Shown: positions 42,701 to 50,628 of the stretch, in pieces
Numbering within the stretch: the stretch's first letter is position 1
Layout: the number at the start of each line of letters is the position of its first letter
Assembly (NCBI RefSeq): GCF_900142205.1
Contig: NZ_FRAA01000013.1
Span: 1 to 50,628, forward strand
Direction of reading: 5' to 3'
Source: Reichenbachiella agariperforans
GTDB taxonomy: Bacteria; Bacteroidota; Bacteroidia; Cytophagales; Cyclobacteriaceae
DNA: 50,628 bases
Position numbers and translations under genes: made by a program
The notes under the pieces: model-generated
Database searches by the model: none
The model's input: the letters and a program-made list of their open reading frames with translations, nothing else
What the model was told of the DNA's origin: nothing

Positions 42701-45700
42701 GAACAGTGATTTCACTTTCATCATCCTCACAATAGTATGCATCTACCCCTTCCATACTCAATGTAGGATCTGGATACAAATAAATATCTTTTTCAGCCGC
42801 AACAGATCGAGATGAACCGTCATCAGCAGATACTATATATACAAACCGTAAAGTATCTACCTCGGTACTTGAATTGGTGAAAGAAGAAGGATTCAATCTC
42901 CATTCTCCATTCGAATATGAAGGTGTTCCTGCTACAATACTTGGTCTATTATCCCCTCCTGAACTAGAAGCCCCATCATAAGACAACAATGTGGACGCTA
43001 TATTACCACCAGTAGATGATGAGACTCCCCCTACAGCACCTATACTGGTATCAATACTACCATCTTTAATATAATACACCTCTAGCCCATAAAAATCAGG
43101 GTTAGCCGTATCTGTTCCATTTACATCTATACCCGATGGGTTAAAGATCACTTGCAATTCTGCTTCAGTATCTGTTTTACAAAGATTGGTTGATTGACCT
43201 AACTCAAAAACGTTAATTGTTTCGTTGACTGTAAACTCAAGAACCTCTTCGAATGTCGCATCAACTCCAGATGTCACATTTTCCCAATTGATATCTATCG
43301 TGTGTGTGCCACCTGAGGCAACACTCGGAATAAAATCTATGGATGCCGTACCTGCAGTACTTTCAAAACCACTTAAGCCATTTCCATTAAAAGAAACGTT
43401 TTGACCAGAGGGATGCACGACGGATAACTCTGTTCCTACATTATTCTCTCCAGCAAATACCGACTGTCCTTCCGAGTTAGTGACATCATCAAGAAAAGCC
43501 AATGAATACACAATAGAAGGACCTCTAGAACTAACACCATTGACAGATGTCTCTGTGATATAGAACGTGTACACCCCATTGTCATCAGAACCCGTCCAGT
43601 CTGTAATGTCTTCGGACATAAAATCTCCAACCGTAGGTGAAATACCTGTAGAAGGTACTGCAGTTGCTTGATACACATCATCAGTCAAAGACGCGTCTCT
43701 ATAAATGGTGATTGTACTCCCAACTATAGATGGCTTAATTGTCAAGGGAACTGACGCACTTGGATCAGTCGTTGATCTATAAAGTGCAACATCGTCATCA
43801 TTGTCACCAACAACTCCAGTTGAATTCTCCACTATAGTAACCTCACCTGTCATATCTCTTTCTATCACTACACTTGTTGACTGTAATGCATTACTTGCTA
43901 CATCTTCATATACACTCGACGACTTAGCATAAGCAACAGTCAAATCCCCAATAGAGTTGAGATAACTCGCTACGGTCAATGTTAGTTTTTCACTAGAAGC
44001 AGAAACCCCTGTAACGGCATATGATGTACCCGCCTCATCTGTGACAGTAAACTCACTAGGCTCATTCGTGTCAATCGAAATATTCTCATTCAAAGTTAAC
44101 GTGATGGATACTGCCCCACTCACTGTATTTGCACTTTGGATTGTAGGTTCTATACTGTCAAAATCAATACTATAATCTGCCGAAGCATCATTGGTATTGC
44201 CTGCTACATCTGTCACAGTAGCAGCATTTAAACTAATCAACACATTGCCATCAAAAGCATCCGTAGGATTAATGGATAGAGTATACTTATTCGTACCTGG
44301 TCCTGCAGTCACACTGGCAACTACTCCATTGGTCACTGTAAAGTCTCCAATAACTGGCGCTGCTGTCAATGCCTCATTAAAAGTAGCAACGACATCAAAT
44401 GGATCTCCATTTTCAGGATCAGACAGTGCATCTGAGAATGAAACAGAAGGGTTTTGATTATCCAACTCTACATCAACACTAGTCGTGAAACTATTGCCCG
44501 CAGCATCTGATGCAGTAATACTTATCGTAATCGTACCGTCTTGCAATGAAGAAATATCCGCAGCAGAACTCGTCCATGCTCCAGAAGCTATCGTAGCACT
44601 CGCACTCACTGCTGTAGTTGCTGGATTAGTATCATCAAAGCTGAGCGAAACTGTTCGTCCATCTTCTATACCCGTAACTGTTCCTGATACTACCACATCT
44701 TGATCCTCCGCTCCATTGACAACATCATCTATTTCTATAGGTGTCCCAACTGTTATATTTGCTGATTTATCGAGGGTAACTGTCTCATTGTCACTGGTAG
44801 AATTACCTGCTACATCACTCACAGAGGCTGTTACTGTGATGGTTCCTTCGTCCAATCCCGATATATCAACATCACCTGTGCTCCAAGCACTACCTGATAT
44901 ATTCGGCAATGCAGTCACTACTGGGTTAGTACCGTCATCAAAAGTAACAGTTACGGTTCGACCTGATTCTACATCTGAGGTAGTCCCTGAAACTACAACG
45001 GTTTCAGACTCTGATAGAGAAACGACATCATCACTTTCTATTGGTGTGGTAATGGCAAGACTTATAGATTTGTCAATAGTCAAGGCAGTGGTAGCCGAAT
45101 AACTATTGCCTGCTACATCTGATACACTTACCGAAACATCCACTCCTCCTTCGTCCAAAGTGGACAAATCAATCCCTGTTGCAGACCATGCTTCGGATAA
45201 CACAGTAGGTGTCTCCGTGATCGTATTTGTTCCATCAGTCAATGTAATCGTCACTGTACGACCATTCTCGATATCTGTTGCTGTACCACTAATCATGAAG
45301 CTGGCTACTTCACTATTGTTGATTGTTTTTTCTGCGACAGTCGATGGAGATGAAATTTGGAGATCTCCTGATTGATCCAAAACAGCAGTCGAATGAGCAT
45401 CAGTGGCATTATTCCCTGCTTGATCAGAGACTGACACATTGATGGTAATCGTTCCTTCGTCCAGTCCACTGATATCAGCATCTGTAGATGTCCATGCATT
45501 GCTGATCACTACAGCACTAGAAGTCACCTGAGCAGTACCCACATTGGCATCATCATAGGTAATACTCACAGTCTGGCCAGTCTCGACATTTCCAGTTGTT
45601 CCTGAAATAACCAAGGCACCATCTTCAGAAGAATTAATATAATTGTCCGTAGAAATAGTTGTACTAATCGACACAGTCGCTGTCTTGTCATAACTAACCG

Positions 45701-48700
45701 CCGTACTCGCCTCAGATGCTGCATTGCCTGCATCGTCACTGACATTGGCCGTGATGTTGATCGTCCCTTCTACCAACGCTGACGTGCTAAAATTAGCAGT
45801 AACCGACCAAGCATTAGCATTTACATTGACTGTTTCATCAAAACTATTAGTCCCATCGGAAAAAGTAACCGTCACGGTATTTCCATCTTCGACCTCAGTC
45901 GTCGTACCTGATACCACCACATCGGTAGATTCGGTAGCATTCACTACAGCATCCCCTTCTATAGACGGACTAGTCGTAATGGCAATGGTCGCCGTTTTAT
46001 CAAGATCAAAATTAACATTAGCCGTATTCGTATTTCCTGACACATCAGATACTGATGCATCGATATCTATTTGCCCATCATTTAATCCACTGACATTTAC
46101 ATCCGTTAAAGCCCAAATATTTGGCGTTCCAGCCACGACAGTCGCATTCTTGGTAATTGAATTAGCATCCCCTACATCAGAAAATGTCACTTCTACGATT
46201 TGACCTACTTCAGCGTCTGTTGTTCCAGATACATCAATAGCTCCGCTTTCTGCAGCACTCACATTCGCCTCGAAAGTCACAATAGCCAAAGCTACACTCT
46301 TATCTAGTTCAGCACTTTGAGTAGCCTGAGTTGCAGCATTTCCTGCATTGTCACTCACATCTGCCGTAATCGTAATGGTACCAACAGCCAAAGTACTAAT
46401 ATCCGTAGCGGCTATACTCCAAGCATTGCTAGCTACAGTCGCATTAATAGGTCCAACTTGGCCCGTACCAGTATCATTGAAGTATACCTCTACTGTATTT
46501 CCATTTTCTACTCCCGTAGTAAAGCCACTCACAATGACATCATCAGATTCGGCATTATTGATGTAACCATCTCCTTCGATAGGTGTCGCAATACTAACAG
46601 TAGCACTCTTGTCATAGGTCAGTTGCTTACTCGCAGTAGCGGTATTACCAGCATCATCGGTGATCGATACCGATACAGTAATTAACCCTTCGAGCAACGT
46701 TGTAATATTAAGCTCTTCTCCCAAAATAGTCCATCCTGCTCCCGAACCAGCTGTAGCATCTGCATACGCCGTTACTGTGGTAGACCCATCAGAAATCTTT
46801 ACCGTAATATCATCTGCGACGGTATTGACATCTGAGGTAGTTCCTGTGACTAAAACATCCTCATCCTCGGCACCATTTACAATATCATCTGATTCTACAG
46901 TGTTGATCGTAATACTGGCTAGGTTGTCGATGGTAAGTTGAGTAGAGCTAATGGTAGCACTGTTACCCGCATCGTCGGTCGCACTGGCTTGTATGTTGAC
47001 TGTTCCTTCTGGATAAGCACTTAAGTCGATTTCTTCTGACACCCAAATGCCTCCAATTCCTACAGTTGCTGTTGGTGCTGGTAAAATTGGGTTTGCATTG
47101 TCTTTATCCCTCACCGTCAGCGTAATCGTTGTCCCTACAGGCAGACCTGTACTCGTCCCTCTAATCAAAACATCCGCTATTTCCCCTGTATTGATTCCGT
47201 TATCTCCTTCGAGCGTCGCATTGATTGCAATGGATGCCGTTACATCATACACAAAGTTCCGAGTCGCAGTAGTCGCTACATTACCAGCAGCATCTGTTAC
47301 ATCTGCTGTAACTGTTATTTCTGATTCGGTCAGTGAAGTTCCTGTGATATCAAAAGCATGACTCCAAGCCTCACTTGCGACCACCACACCTGCTGGTGTG
47401 TAATCATTCGTCCCATCAGATAGCTCCAAAGTAACTGAAGCGCCATCATTGACACCAACTGCTGTACCCTGAATCGTAATATTCGCATCGTCTTCTGTAC
47501 CATTAACATAATCATCACCTTCAACAGTGCTAACCGTAATTGCCGCTTGTTTGTCCACAGAGATAGTAAGTGGAAGACTAAAATCAGTATTAGTTACATC
47601 CCCATTGACACCATCATTCGCAGTAAACACAATGGAAGCATTGTTCACTTCATCCATATTATTACTGAGCCTAGACAGATTATACGCTCCAGAACCACCA
47701 CTCAGAGGAGCGATATTAGAAAACCCTGAATTCAAAGTAGTCAGATCGGCAGTTACAGTTACATCTTCTGAGACCACCACATTTAAGATTACCGTTTCTC
47801 CAATCCCATATAAATTATCCCCACCATTGTCATCTACTGCAGTAAAAACCGGAGCAGCCCCATCTATGTATTGCTTTGGTGCTTCTGCATCTGACATTTC
47901 ATTCAAACTGCCACTGGTTTCCAAAATGGAACTAGTTCCTCCATCATTATAATAAACCTCCAGTCCAGAGATTCCAGTTCCCACTATTTCGTCGGATAAA
48001 AAATTCAAAGAGAGTGTAGTCCCACTAAAAGTATATACTGCTGCATCAATCATGTGTGGTACATTACTAGCATCTTCGATTACAAAATAATCATCCGTGC
48101 TACCATCAGTCAGCGATACTGATTCACCAAACACCAATTCTACCTGATCAATAGATCCATTGACATCCGTATCCTTCCAAGTGGCAGAAAGGATGATAGG
48201 TTGAGCACCATCCATTGCTTCAAAATCTGTAACATCTTCCAATACATTGGACTGTGTTGACAAATCCTGTACGTCATCACCCCCAGCAGTAAAGTCTAAC
48301 TCAAATACACCAGAGCTGCCTGTATTGACAGGCGTCCATGTCAACGTGACAAACTCATCGTTGTTATCAGTATCCGTAGCGATATTAGCTACACTAGATG
48401 CAAAACCAGTGACTACATCTGTTCCAAGCATATCCGTTACAGAAAATCCTCCAAACGCATCAATCATACTGAGATCACTAATAGACTCAGAAAACCTAAG
48501 CTCCATTTTATCAGATTTCCCATCCGCATCGCTATCATAAGTGAGCGCTTCTAACAAACCAGGTCCTGCACCATCAATTGTTCCTATAAATGTCTGTAAT
48601 GACGAAAGTGTGTTACCCGTGACATCAGGTACCGAAGTAGCATTTAATACAACAGAAGGTGACACTTCTGTATCATATTCATTCCAAGCAGAAGAATTTG

Positions 48701-50628
48701 CATCTGGATTTTCTGTGAGTTCTATAGATACTAATTCATTGTCATCATTAGCATCACCAAAACTAACATTTTGAATTTTGATAGCAGACTTGGTATAAAT
48801 ACCAAATATGCCTCCTCCGTCTATATTTCCAAAATCAGCAAGTACGATTTCTGAACCATCCACCGCTTCAGAAAATGTCAAATACAGATGATCAATCAAC
48901 CCGTTAGTATCTTCATCTGCTGTCTCAGCAGCTATAATCATAGGAGCCGCAGCATCATCCACATTGACTGCTGTCCCAGTAATCGAAGCATTGGTACCAT
49001 CTGTCACACTACCTGTGGTATTTAAATTACTATACCGTATAGTTGTAGTAGCAATGGACGTGCTATTGGATGTCGCTCCTGACACAGTCAGTTGCACATC
49101 AGTACCTGACACAGATCCGCCAGTGATAGATAACCCCTCGTCATTCGTGTCAAAACTCCAATCATTAGACTCATACGTCGAACCTGTAATATCTTCAGAG
49201 AAAGTAGCATCCACTCTATCAACCGTACCATCTTCATTGACATCTAAATATGCCGCACTAATCACTACTGGAGCTGCATTATCTATATAACTCTGTGCTA
49301 CATCATCGTCAGCAAGTTCAATACTCCCAGACCGTGACCGAATATATCCACTCGCTGCTTGATCATAGGTTACCGTTAGATTAGTGATATCTGTTCTTTC
49401 GATTTCTGTAGCAAGATCAATGGTAATGGGCGAATCAAATGCCGGTCCACTTGTATCATCCCAGTCCGCATTGGTCTGGTTGATTGGAGTGCCATTATCA
49501 GCTATCACAAGACTAGGTAGTCCATCTCCTCCTCCACTAGGATCACTAATATGTACCTCTACGTTAAAGGCAACAATTACTTGATCAATTTCACCATTGT
49601 TATCCGTATCATTCCATGTAGCACTACTGATCTCTATATCTGGGAAATCAATAGTGACATCCGTAATACTCACTGTGGTAGCTACATTCGTTCCATCAGT
49701 TCCATCAAAGTCTATTCGGTAAGTCGTACCATCTACCAATGTTGGTAAATCGGTCAGTAAATCAATTGCCCGAGTCCCTCCGTTAAGCTCAGTCCCTGAG
49801 AGGTTCGCTGTATGAGGGCTACTTCCATCTGCAGTCCCTCCTGTTCTTTCAAAAGTTACGGTACCTGCAGTGATCGTTTCCGAAAGCGTGTAGCCTACTG
49901 CTGAGGTCGAAACAGTTGAAGAAGCACTCGGTAATAGTGCAGAAAAAACAGGAGCAGCTCCATCTACGGAAGTTTCTGTAGAAGCGGCGACTACATTGCC
50001 AGCAGCATCTGTGATTTGGGAAGCTACAATGTCTAAATCTGGCGTAGCGTCCGTATCAGCACTACCACTCTCACTGATCGTTAGAGTAACCTGAGTAGAA
50101 TTATCTACCGTTACAGCATCAATACTGTATGACTCCCCCGAATTGGTAAAATCATCAAATCCTCCTGTATTGTCTACATCAATCGAACTGCCATCAATAG
50201 GATCATCAAATACGACAATCAATCGATCAATCTGTCCATCGCCATCGTCATCACCAGTGGTCACTGAGCTAACAGCTGGACTGGTATTGTCATTGAGACT
50301 TGCAGTGTTAAAGCCACTCTGATCCGCAACAGCGGCATTGCCACTCACATCATAGACACTACTCCCATCTGTCAAATCAATCTCTAATGTCTCTGATCCA
50401 TCTGCTGTATTCGTATAACTGAAAAATATACGTACGACACTCTCTCCTCCTACTAAGGAACTCGCACTTCCTTCTACAACATTATCATTTTGTGTCACAG
50501 AAGATATTACAGGACTCACAGCCACTCCTCCACTTAGACTCGGTGAAAAATCTCCTAACTCTAAAGCACCACTACCTCCATTTGTATTATAAACGCCTTC
50601 GCTAAAAGTAACATCTGCATAACTATTG
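36786..50628 (-). CDS. Giant T9SS-secreted mosaic adhesin-like protein (5' end outside window)
   Basis: The frame is open to the right edge, giving at least 4,613 residues; the GTG at 50525 is internal and not the start. From N to C in the window: modules with EF-hand-like DxDxxGxxD loops; ten tandem about 100-residue Ig-like repeats of the type found in BapA/LapA-like adhesins; two further Ig-like modules and a Cys-containing transition (NLCKTDTEAEL); about eight Ig_7-like modules with G-C-E-S motifs; a PKD-like region; a jelly-roll/MAM-like domain starting YIETFESGNFDPDEDGWY; and an Omp28-like segment (NVLVEQFYSISNDEG) without cysteines. Last comes a type A sorting domain (NMYPNPSDQEISVKF to the C-terminus). 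The protein should cross the outer membrane by T9SS and be cell-attached or released. Function is probably adhesion, aggregation or surface binding, judged by architecture only. Confidence 0.88.
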   Translation of the reverse strand, partial: NSYADVTFSEGVYNTNGGSGALELGDFSPSLSGGVAVSPVISSVTQNDNVVEGSASSLVGGESVVRIFFSYTNTADGSETLEIDLTDGSSVYDVSGNAAVADQSGFNTASLNDNTSPAVSSVTTGDDDGDGQIDRLIVVFDDPIDGSSIDVDNTGGFDDFTNSGESYSIDAVTVDNSTQVTLTISESGSADTDATPDLDIVASQITDAAGNVVAASTETSVDGAAPVFSALLPSASSTVSTSAVGYTLSETITAGTVTFERTGGTADGSSPHTANLSGTELNGGTRAIDLLTDLPTLVDGTTYRIDFDGTDGTNVATTVSITDVTIDFPDIEISSATWNDTDNNGEIDQVIVAFNVEVHISDPSGGGDGLPSLVIADNGTPINQTNADWDDTSGPAFDSPITIDLATEIERTDITNLTVTYDQAASGYIRSRSGSIELADDDVAQSYIDNAAPVVISAAYLDVNEDGTVDRVDATFSEDITGSTYESNDWSFDTNDEGLSITGGSVSGTDVQLTVSGATSNSTSIATTTIRYSNLNTTGSVTDGTNASITGTAVNVDDAAAPMIIAAETADEDTNGLIDHLYLTFSEAVDGSEIVLADFGNIDGGGIFGIYTKSAIKIQNVSFGDANDDNELVSIELTENPDANSSAWNEYDTEVSPSVVLNATSVPDVTGNTLSSLQTFIGTIDGAGPGLLEALTYDSDADGKSDKMELRFSESISDLSMIDAFGGFSVTDMLGTDVVTGFASSVANIATDTDNNDEFVTLTWTPVNTGSSGVFELDFTAGGDDVQDLSTQSNVLEDVTDFEAMDGAQPIILSATWKDTDVNGSIDQVELVFGESVSLTDGSTDDYFVIEDASNVPHMIDAAVYTFSGTTLSLNFLSDEIVGTGISGLEVYYNDGGTSSILETSGSLNEMSDAEAPKQYIDGAAPVFTAVDDNGGDNLYGIGETVILNVVVSEDVTVTADLTTLNSGFSNIAPLSGGSGAYNLSRLSNNMDEVNNASIVFTANDGVNGDVTNTDFSLPLTISVDKQAAITVSTVEGDDYVNGTEDDANITIQGTAVGVNDGASVTLELSDGTNDYTPAGVVVASEAWSHAFDITGTSLTESEITVTADVTDAAGNVATTATRNFVYDVTASIAINATLEGDNGINTGEIADVLIRGTSTGLPVGTTITLTVRDKDNANPILPAPTATVGIGGIWVSEEIDLSAYPEGTVNIQASATDDAGNSATISSTQLTIDNLASITINTVESDDIVNGAEDEDVLVTGTTSDVNTVADDITVKISDGSTTVTAYADATAGSGAGWTILGEELNITTLLEGLITVSVSITDDAGNTATASKQLTYDKSATVSIATPIEGDGYINNAESDDVIVSGFTTGVENGNTVEVYFNDTGTGQVGPINATVASNAWSIAATDISTLAVGTITITADVSDNAGNAATQATQSAELDKSVALAIVTFEANVSAAESGAIDVSGTTDAEVGQIVEVTFSDVGDANSITKNATVVAGTPNIWALTDVNVSGLNDGQIDIDASVSDVSGNTNTANVNFDLDKTATIAITTSPSIEGDAVVNATESTDVVVSGTTTEVEDGNTVTVTFSDGTNSFDETVNVNANAWSVTANFSTSALVEGTINITANVSDDAGNAASEASTAVSYDKTATVSISTTISTDNYINSSEDGALVISGTTGNVETGQTVSITYDDANVGTAQVTSSAVVISNAWTSTDADISGLDEGTITINVSVSDQAGNNATDAHSTAVLDQSGDLQISSPSTVAEKTINNSEVASFMISGTATDIENGRTVTITLTDGTNTITETPTVLSEAWSATGIDLSTLDEGGVDVSVSVSDVAGNSYSATTALTIDKSISLAITTPIESDDVVSLSESETVVVSGTTSDVESGRTVTVTFDDGTNPVVTALPNISGSAWSTGDVDISGLDEGTITVTASVSDVAGNSTSDNETVTLDKSANITVGTPIEIDDVVNGAEDQDVVVSGTVTGIEDGRTVSLSFDDTNPATTAVSASATIASGAWTSSAADISSLQDGTITISITASDAAGNSFTTSVDVELDNQNPSVSFSDALSDPENGDPFDVVATFNEALTAAPVIGDFTVTNGVVASVTAGPGTNKYTLSINPTDAFDGNVLISLNAATVTDVAGNTNDASADYSIDFDSIEPTIQSANTVSGAVSITLTLNENISIDTNEPSEFTVTDEAGTSYAVTGVSASSEKLTLTVASYLNSIGDLTVAYAKSSSVYEDVASNALQSTSVVIERDMTGEVTIVENSTGVVGDNDDDVALYRSTTDPSASVPLTIKPSIVGSTITIYRDASLTDDVYQATAVPSTGISPTVGDFMSEDITDWTGSDDNGVYTFYITETSVNGVSSRGPSIVYSLAFLDDVTNSEGQSVFAGENNVGTELSVVHPSGQNVSFNGNGLSGFESTAGTASIDFIPSVASGGTHTIDINWENVTSGVDATFEEVLEFTVNETINVFELGQSTNLCKTDTEAELQVIFNPSGIDVNGTDTANPDFYGLEVYYIKDGSIDTSIGAVGGVSSSTGGNIASTLLSYDGASSSGGDNRPSIVAGTPSYSNGEWRLNPSSFTNSSTEVDTLRFVYIVSADDGSSRSVAAEKDIYLYPDPTLSMEGVDAYYCEDDESEITVQVDVDVYTGSPANGVSTVNNGFWIIKYTDSGRSTESTTYNYSSRVINGTAAHSSTNNQTFFKPVNLGGDGYYTLFYESAGITPGGCTSSASADFEVLSTPELPVLLNDLSGIGGLDSDDAYYLQYNAGDTISDFRAKVTGDKVAWYNNPDKSGEISSVTGTDGYTLDSLTLFNTSTPNGGISKVFYLTEYDYIDINSSGFTGCESDVRKITTVVHNTTPAPALNLSGAGSSGAALGNNQYVFEYCQDGSLSIDNIVLTNDISATRSYFFLMDEDQTDTIRITTNTITPAYLGFDGDVGSDTLVYIVHVQNDSTYLDSNAEFAGSYSDTTKVEFFSYIVPSKPDTTEFTNGRTEYYLCNGDNLGTIAAPGLDDTKYNWYTDDGTGSGPSSTLITVGSFNDVTVKESELIAEGGFSNTTAATDTTVYTYWVTQTTNVNQTSGYSGCESEPVKVTITVFPDPAAPVLVATANDQDATDDMELSVCEGDLNALSISFTGSPNAEFLWYLLDGSMNKPTNPRYRTSSNTVTGSQLGISDATQASDGSIYFLVSQLIDTVKVGSEFIHDGCETLEADMVTVKINVFDVPSKPVEASSAITDFYYCTGTTVSDLRVTGEDISGELFFWYENLSDIGVASARIDTTDNDATTATILDAVPTNVLGLDGSPSAGDYTFYVTQAQDINNPHFTGCESEPLTISIHILSNPAAPVLNLTSVALCDNGASTIVPNFQVLNSAGGTYNWIQEDVNSINDDFDGADVYRSEKSLSNVFTPLYANMRVANVNTDQNHYLVSQLTNENINSSGFAGCESSYTSFEVVVNDIPTTPVVAGTDADGNFSYCSGETITTLVIENTSDYNGATYSWYSNTGLTALISSSQSTDGSEILADDHPSFPTIDDNTDVDLNYFIIATEDGCKSSEYDTDLRTELTLSVNPLPALSLNIPNIESGSRSEAGEYCVSTDEVELIGVIGLNPANSGVFSLSTDNTAITNYNDGTAGFLPGVAHFATDDNGVIGVEEGGSSTTHTVTFTYTDPGTGCTNDVSEMVVVNPLTELSLSSVQTTGFDSSSEFAICDSFGDFIVDGTAVDIGGDDGKFFVNDIIIPNLSGSISKATFEPSRWGNHDTEGIKVTSTGVSAEYVLRYEYADQRGCSNSVEKVITLYDQPEVEFIVDGGCVNPSIDFSASVSTNSRYDEGELSYYWAWETEGGADVPLYDEYNETDEGQNVSKKFELVGVRNAQFVAKLYADYTNFVTASSMDYCRSELSTAQVDVKISPTVAFVWESVTAGQPTTFVIDELLLDNADIDRIGLRFESGADTVWTDATFSNEANFTPVEHQYDTPGNYEVSVTLATDANCATTLTRDVNILPKIKVTPDQPYIETFESGNFDPDEDGWYAETLKDNALLINDSTGLLALREKSWVWKSVDFDGIIGSDPQKPTTSGPYIWSTLYTRDDASVGYFGAEDSWLYSPSFDISEMEKPMVSFNVLYQFEDSKDGVAIQYSVDDGTSWKVLGYNDGGVNGIKSGLEWYNWDNVGSDPGQQQEPQNNNTLTSTGWSGAADQLTWASARHSLDGIEGDLTNVRFRFAIASTAVTGSSTKPFGFAFDDFSIQERSKNVLVEQFYSISNDEGADDYNTATASLDSEISDVLISAGLSEDQLGIAYHLSFDTDVKDPFYVLNTSDPGARRSWYNVDAVTSFLDGNEGSDVFENGNPNQKNLLTWTTNDLILSSLGNPGFTIDIEGDASASENEVQGAITFTVNTPEGIAEDEELIAYVAIIEQKVVKSIGGVEEHRNVLRKLLPDASGQYIKLSTNLGMNEVLPIGSPTDADGDVSTLNVQWDLSNIADDDQLAAIVFIQNRQTKEVYQSEIVKAGSSVAGAAFVSGKASASNGVLGTGEEVPYLDFNMYPNPSDQEISVKFTSEMNEGLEWVVFDQTGRVFEKGQVQLGADTFRLKTSDFPSGIYFLSIKGELHQFDYKKFMVHH
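39900..42415 (-). repeat. Ig_7-like module array with conserved GCES motifs
   Basis: This protein-level repeat of about 95-140 residues carries a P-x-x-P-V type linker (TPELPVLL, VPSKPDTT, DPAAPVLV, VPSKPVEA, NPAAPVLN, IPTTPVVA), a mid-module YYC or EYC, a Y-x-W-Y strand and a terminal F-x-G-C-E-S. At least six GCES/GCET/GCKS copies are seen. The paired cysteines suggest one disulphide per module. Copies are clearly diverged, so the array is old. Confidence 0.75.
44464..47566 (-). repeat. Ten tandem Ig-like repeats of BapA/LapA type
   Basis: Each unit of about 103 residues opens with a YDKSATVSI-like strand, then an EGDDxVNxxE motif, V-x-V-S-G-T-T, V-E-x-G-x-T-V-x-V-x-F, a Trp (AWS), D-I-S-x-L-x-E-G-T-I, and ends with V-S-D-x-A-G-N. 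The same D-x-I-N-x-x-E and S-D-x-A-G-N words mark adhesin repeats in proteobacterial biofilm proteins. Unit 5 has lost the EGDD portion, and units vary by several residues in length. Confidence 0.8.
47860..50628 (-). repeat. Modules with EF-hand-like calcium loops
   Basis: Six loops of the form D-x-D-x-(D/N)-G-x-x-D-x open successive modules: GDDDGDGQID (near 50226-50255), TDNNGEID (about 49581-49618), DVNEDGTVD (about 49213-49250), DEDTNGLID (about 48887-48924), DSDADGKSD (about 48507-48540) and DTDVNGSID (about 48146-48178). Each is followed by a strand ending x-F-S-E-x or similar. They should bind calcium and stiffen the fibre. Confidence 0.7.

Noticed and set aside
44464-47566. Possible CRISPR or DNA-level satellite because of the regular spacing
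   Set aside because: The period is about 310 bases, copies differ at many bases and all lie in one open frame, so it is a protein repeat.
37237-49748. Many plus-strand open frames of 60-160 codons opposite the giant gene
   Set aside because: They are low-complexity (Ser/Thr/Val/Pro-rich) mirrors of the repeat-rich coding strand, follow its repeat period and lack promoters or conserved domains.
50523-50525. GTG at 50525 as the start of the giant protein
   Set aside because: The frame remains open for 34 more codons to the window edge with the same module pattern (YADVTFSEGVYNTNGGSGAL), and no signal peptide follows the GTG.
1-50628. Insertion sequences, integrases, phage genes or attachment sites
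   Set aside because: No transposase, integrase or phage structural motif was seen on either strand; tRNA 3' ends are not repeated nearby as attachment-site copies would be.

Overview
The window comes from a Bacteroidota chromosome, most likely a Cytophagales-type (possibly marine) bacterium. The main evidence is a flexirubin/dialkylresorcinol pigment locus, a giant secreted protein ending in a type IX secretion (T9SS) type A sorting domain, a paired Rhs-type secreted gene set, and a tRNA promoter of the Bacteroidota form (TTTG, then TAnnTTTG). Placement below the order is a guess. No insertion sequence, phage, CRISPR array, rRNA or origin was seen.

Layout. (1) 1-4173, minus: two translationally coupled secreted genes, an Rhs-like protein and the start of a larger repeat protein that runs off the left edge. 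(2) 4355-5386, minus: a DUF481-type outer-membrane barrel, followed by a repeat-rich gap. (3) 5754-14276, minus: a tightly packed ten-gene operon. In transcription order it holds a small secreted protein, DarA, DarB, an unknown 133-residue protein, a BtrH-like protein, an ABC exporter (ATPase then permease), an acyl carrier protein, a FabF-type ketosynthase and its cysteine-less chain-length-factor partner. This is the resorcinol-forming, elongation and export part of flexirubin biosynthesis. (4) 14452-17766, plus, divergent from it: a flavin halogenase-like oxidoreductase and two alpha/beta hydrolases. (5) 17783-21038: a 53-residue membrane protein, a UMF1-type MFS transporter, a PlsC-like acyltransferase and an ArsC-like protein. 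(6) 21201-21655: tRNA-Ser(GCT), tRNA-Arg(TCT), tRNA-Pro(TGG) and tRNA-Pro(GGG), with a good promoter and two terminators. (7) 21959-32232: envelope and housekeeping genes, namely a DUF302 protein, a Prc-type protease, a class III aminotransferase, a retropepsin-PDZ protein, an M23 peptidase, a FAH-family enzyme, a thioesterase, a DinB protein, a gamma carbonic anhydrase and a PNPOx-like protein. (8) 32319-36546: a MocR regulator divergent from the PNPOx-like gene, a FIST sensor coupled to a cytoplasmic histidine kinase, a 44-residue membrane peptide and a CBS-pair protein. (9) 36786-50628, minus: a giant T9SS cargo protein of at least 4,613 residues, open at the right edge.

The most interesting points are the partial pigment locus with a BtrH-like candidate for the ester-forming step, the giant mosaic adhesin-like protein with a cysteine-free Omp28-like segment, the FIST/kinase pair with no adjacent response regulator, the Rhs pair, and several small genes and perfect hairpins. 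All family assignments are from reading motifs in the sequence. No database search was run.
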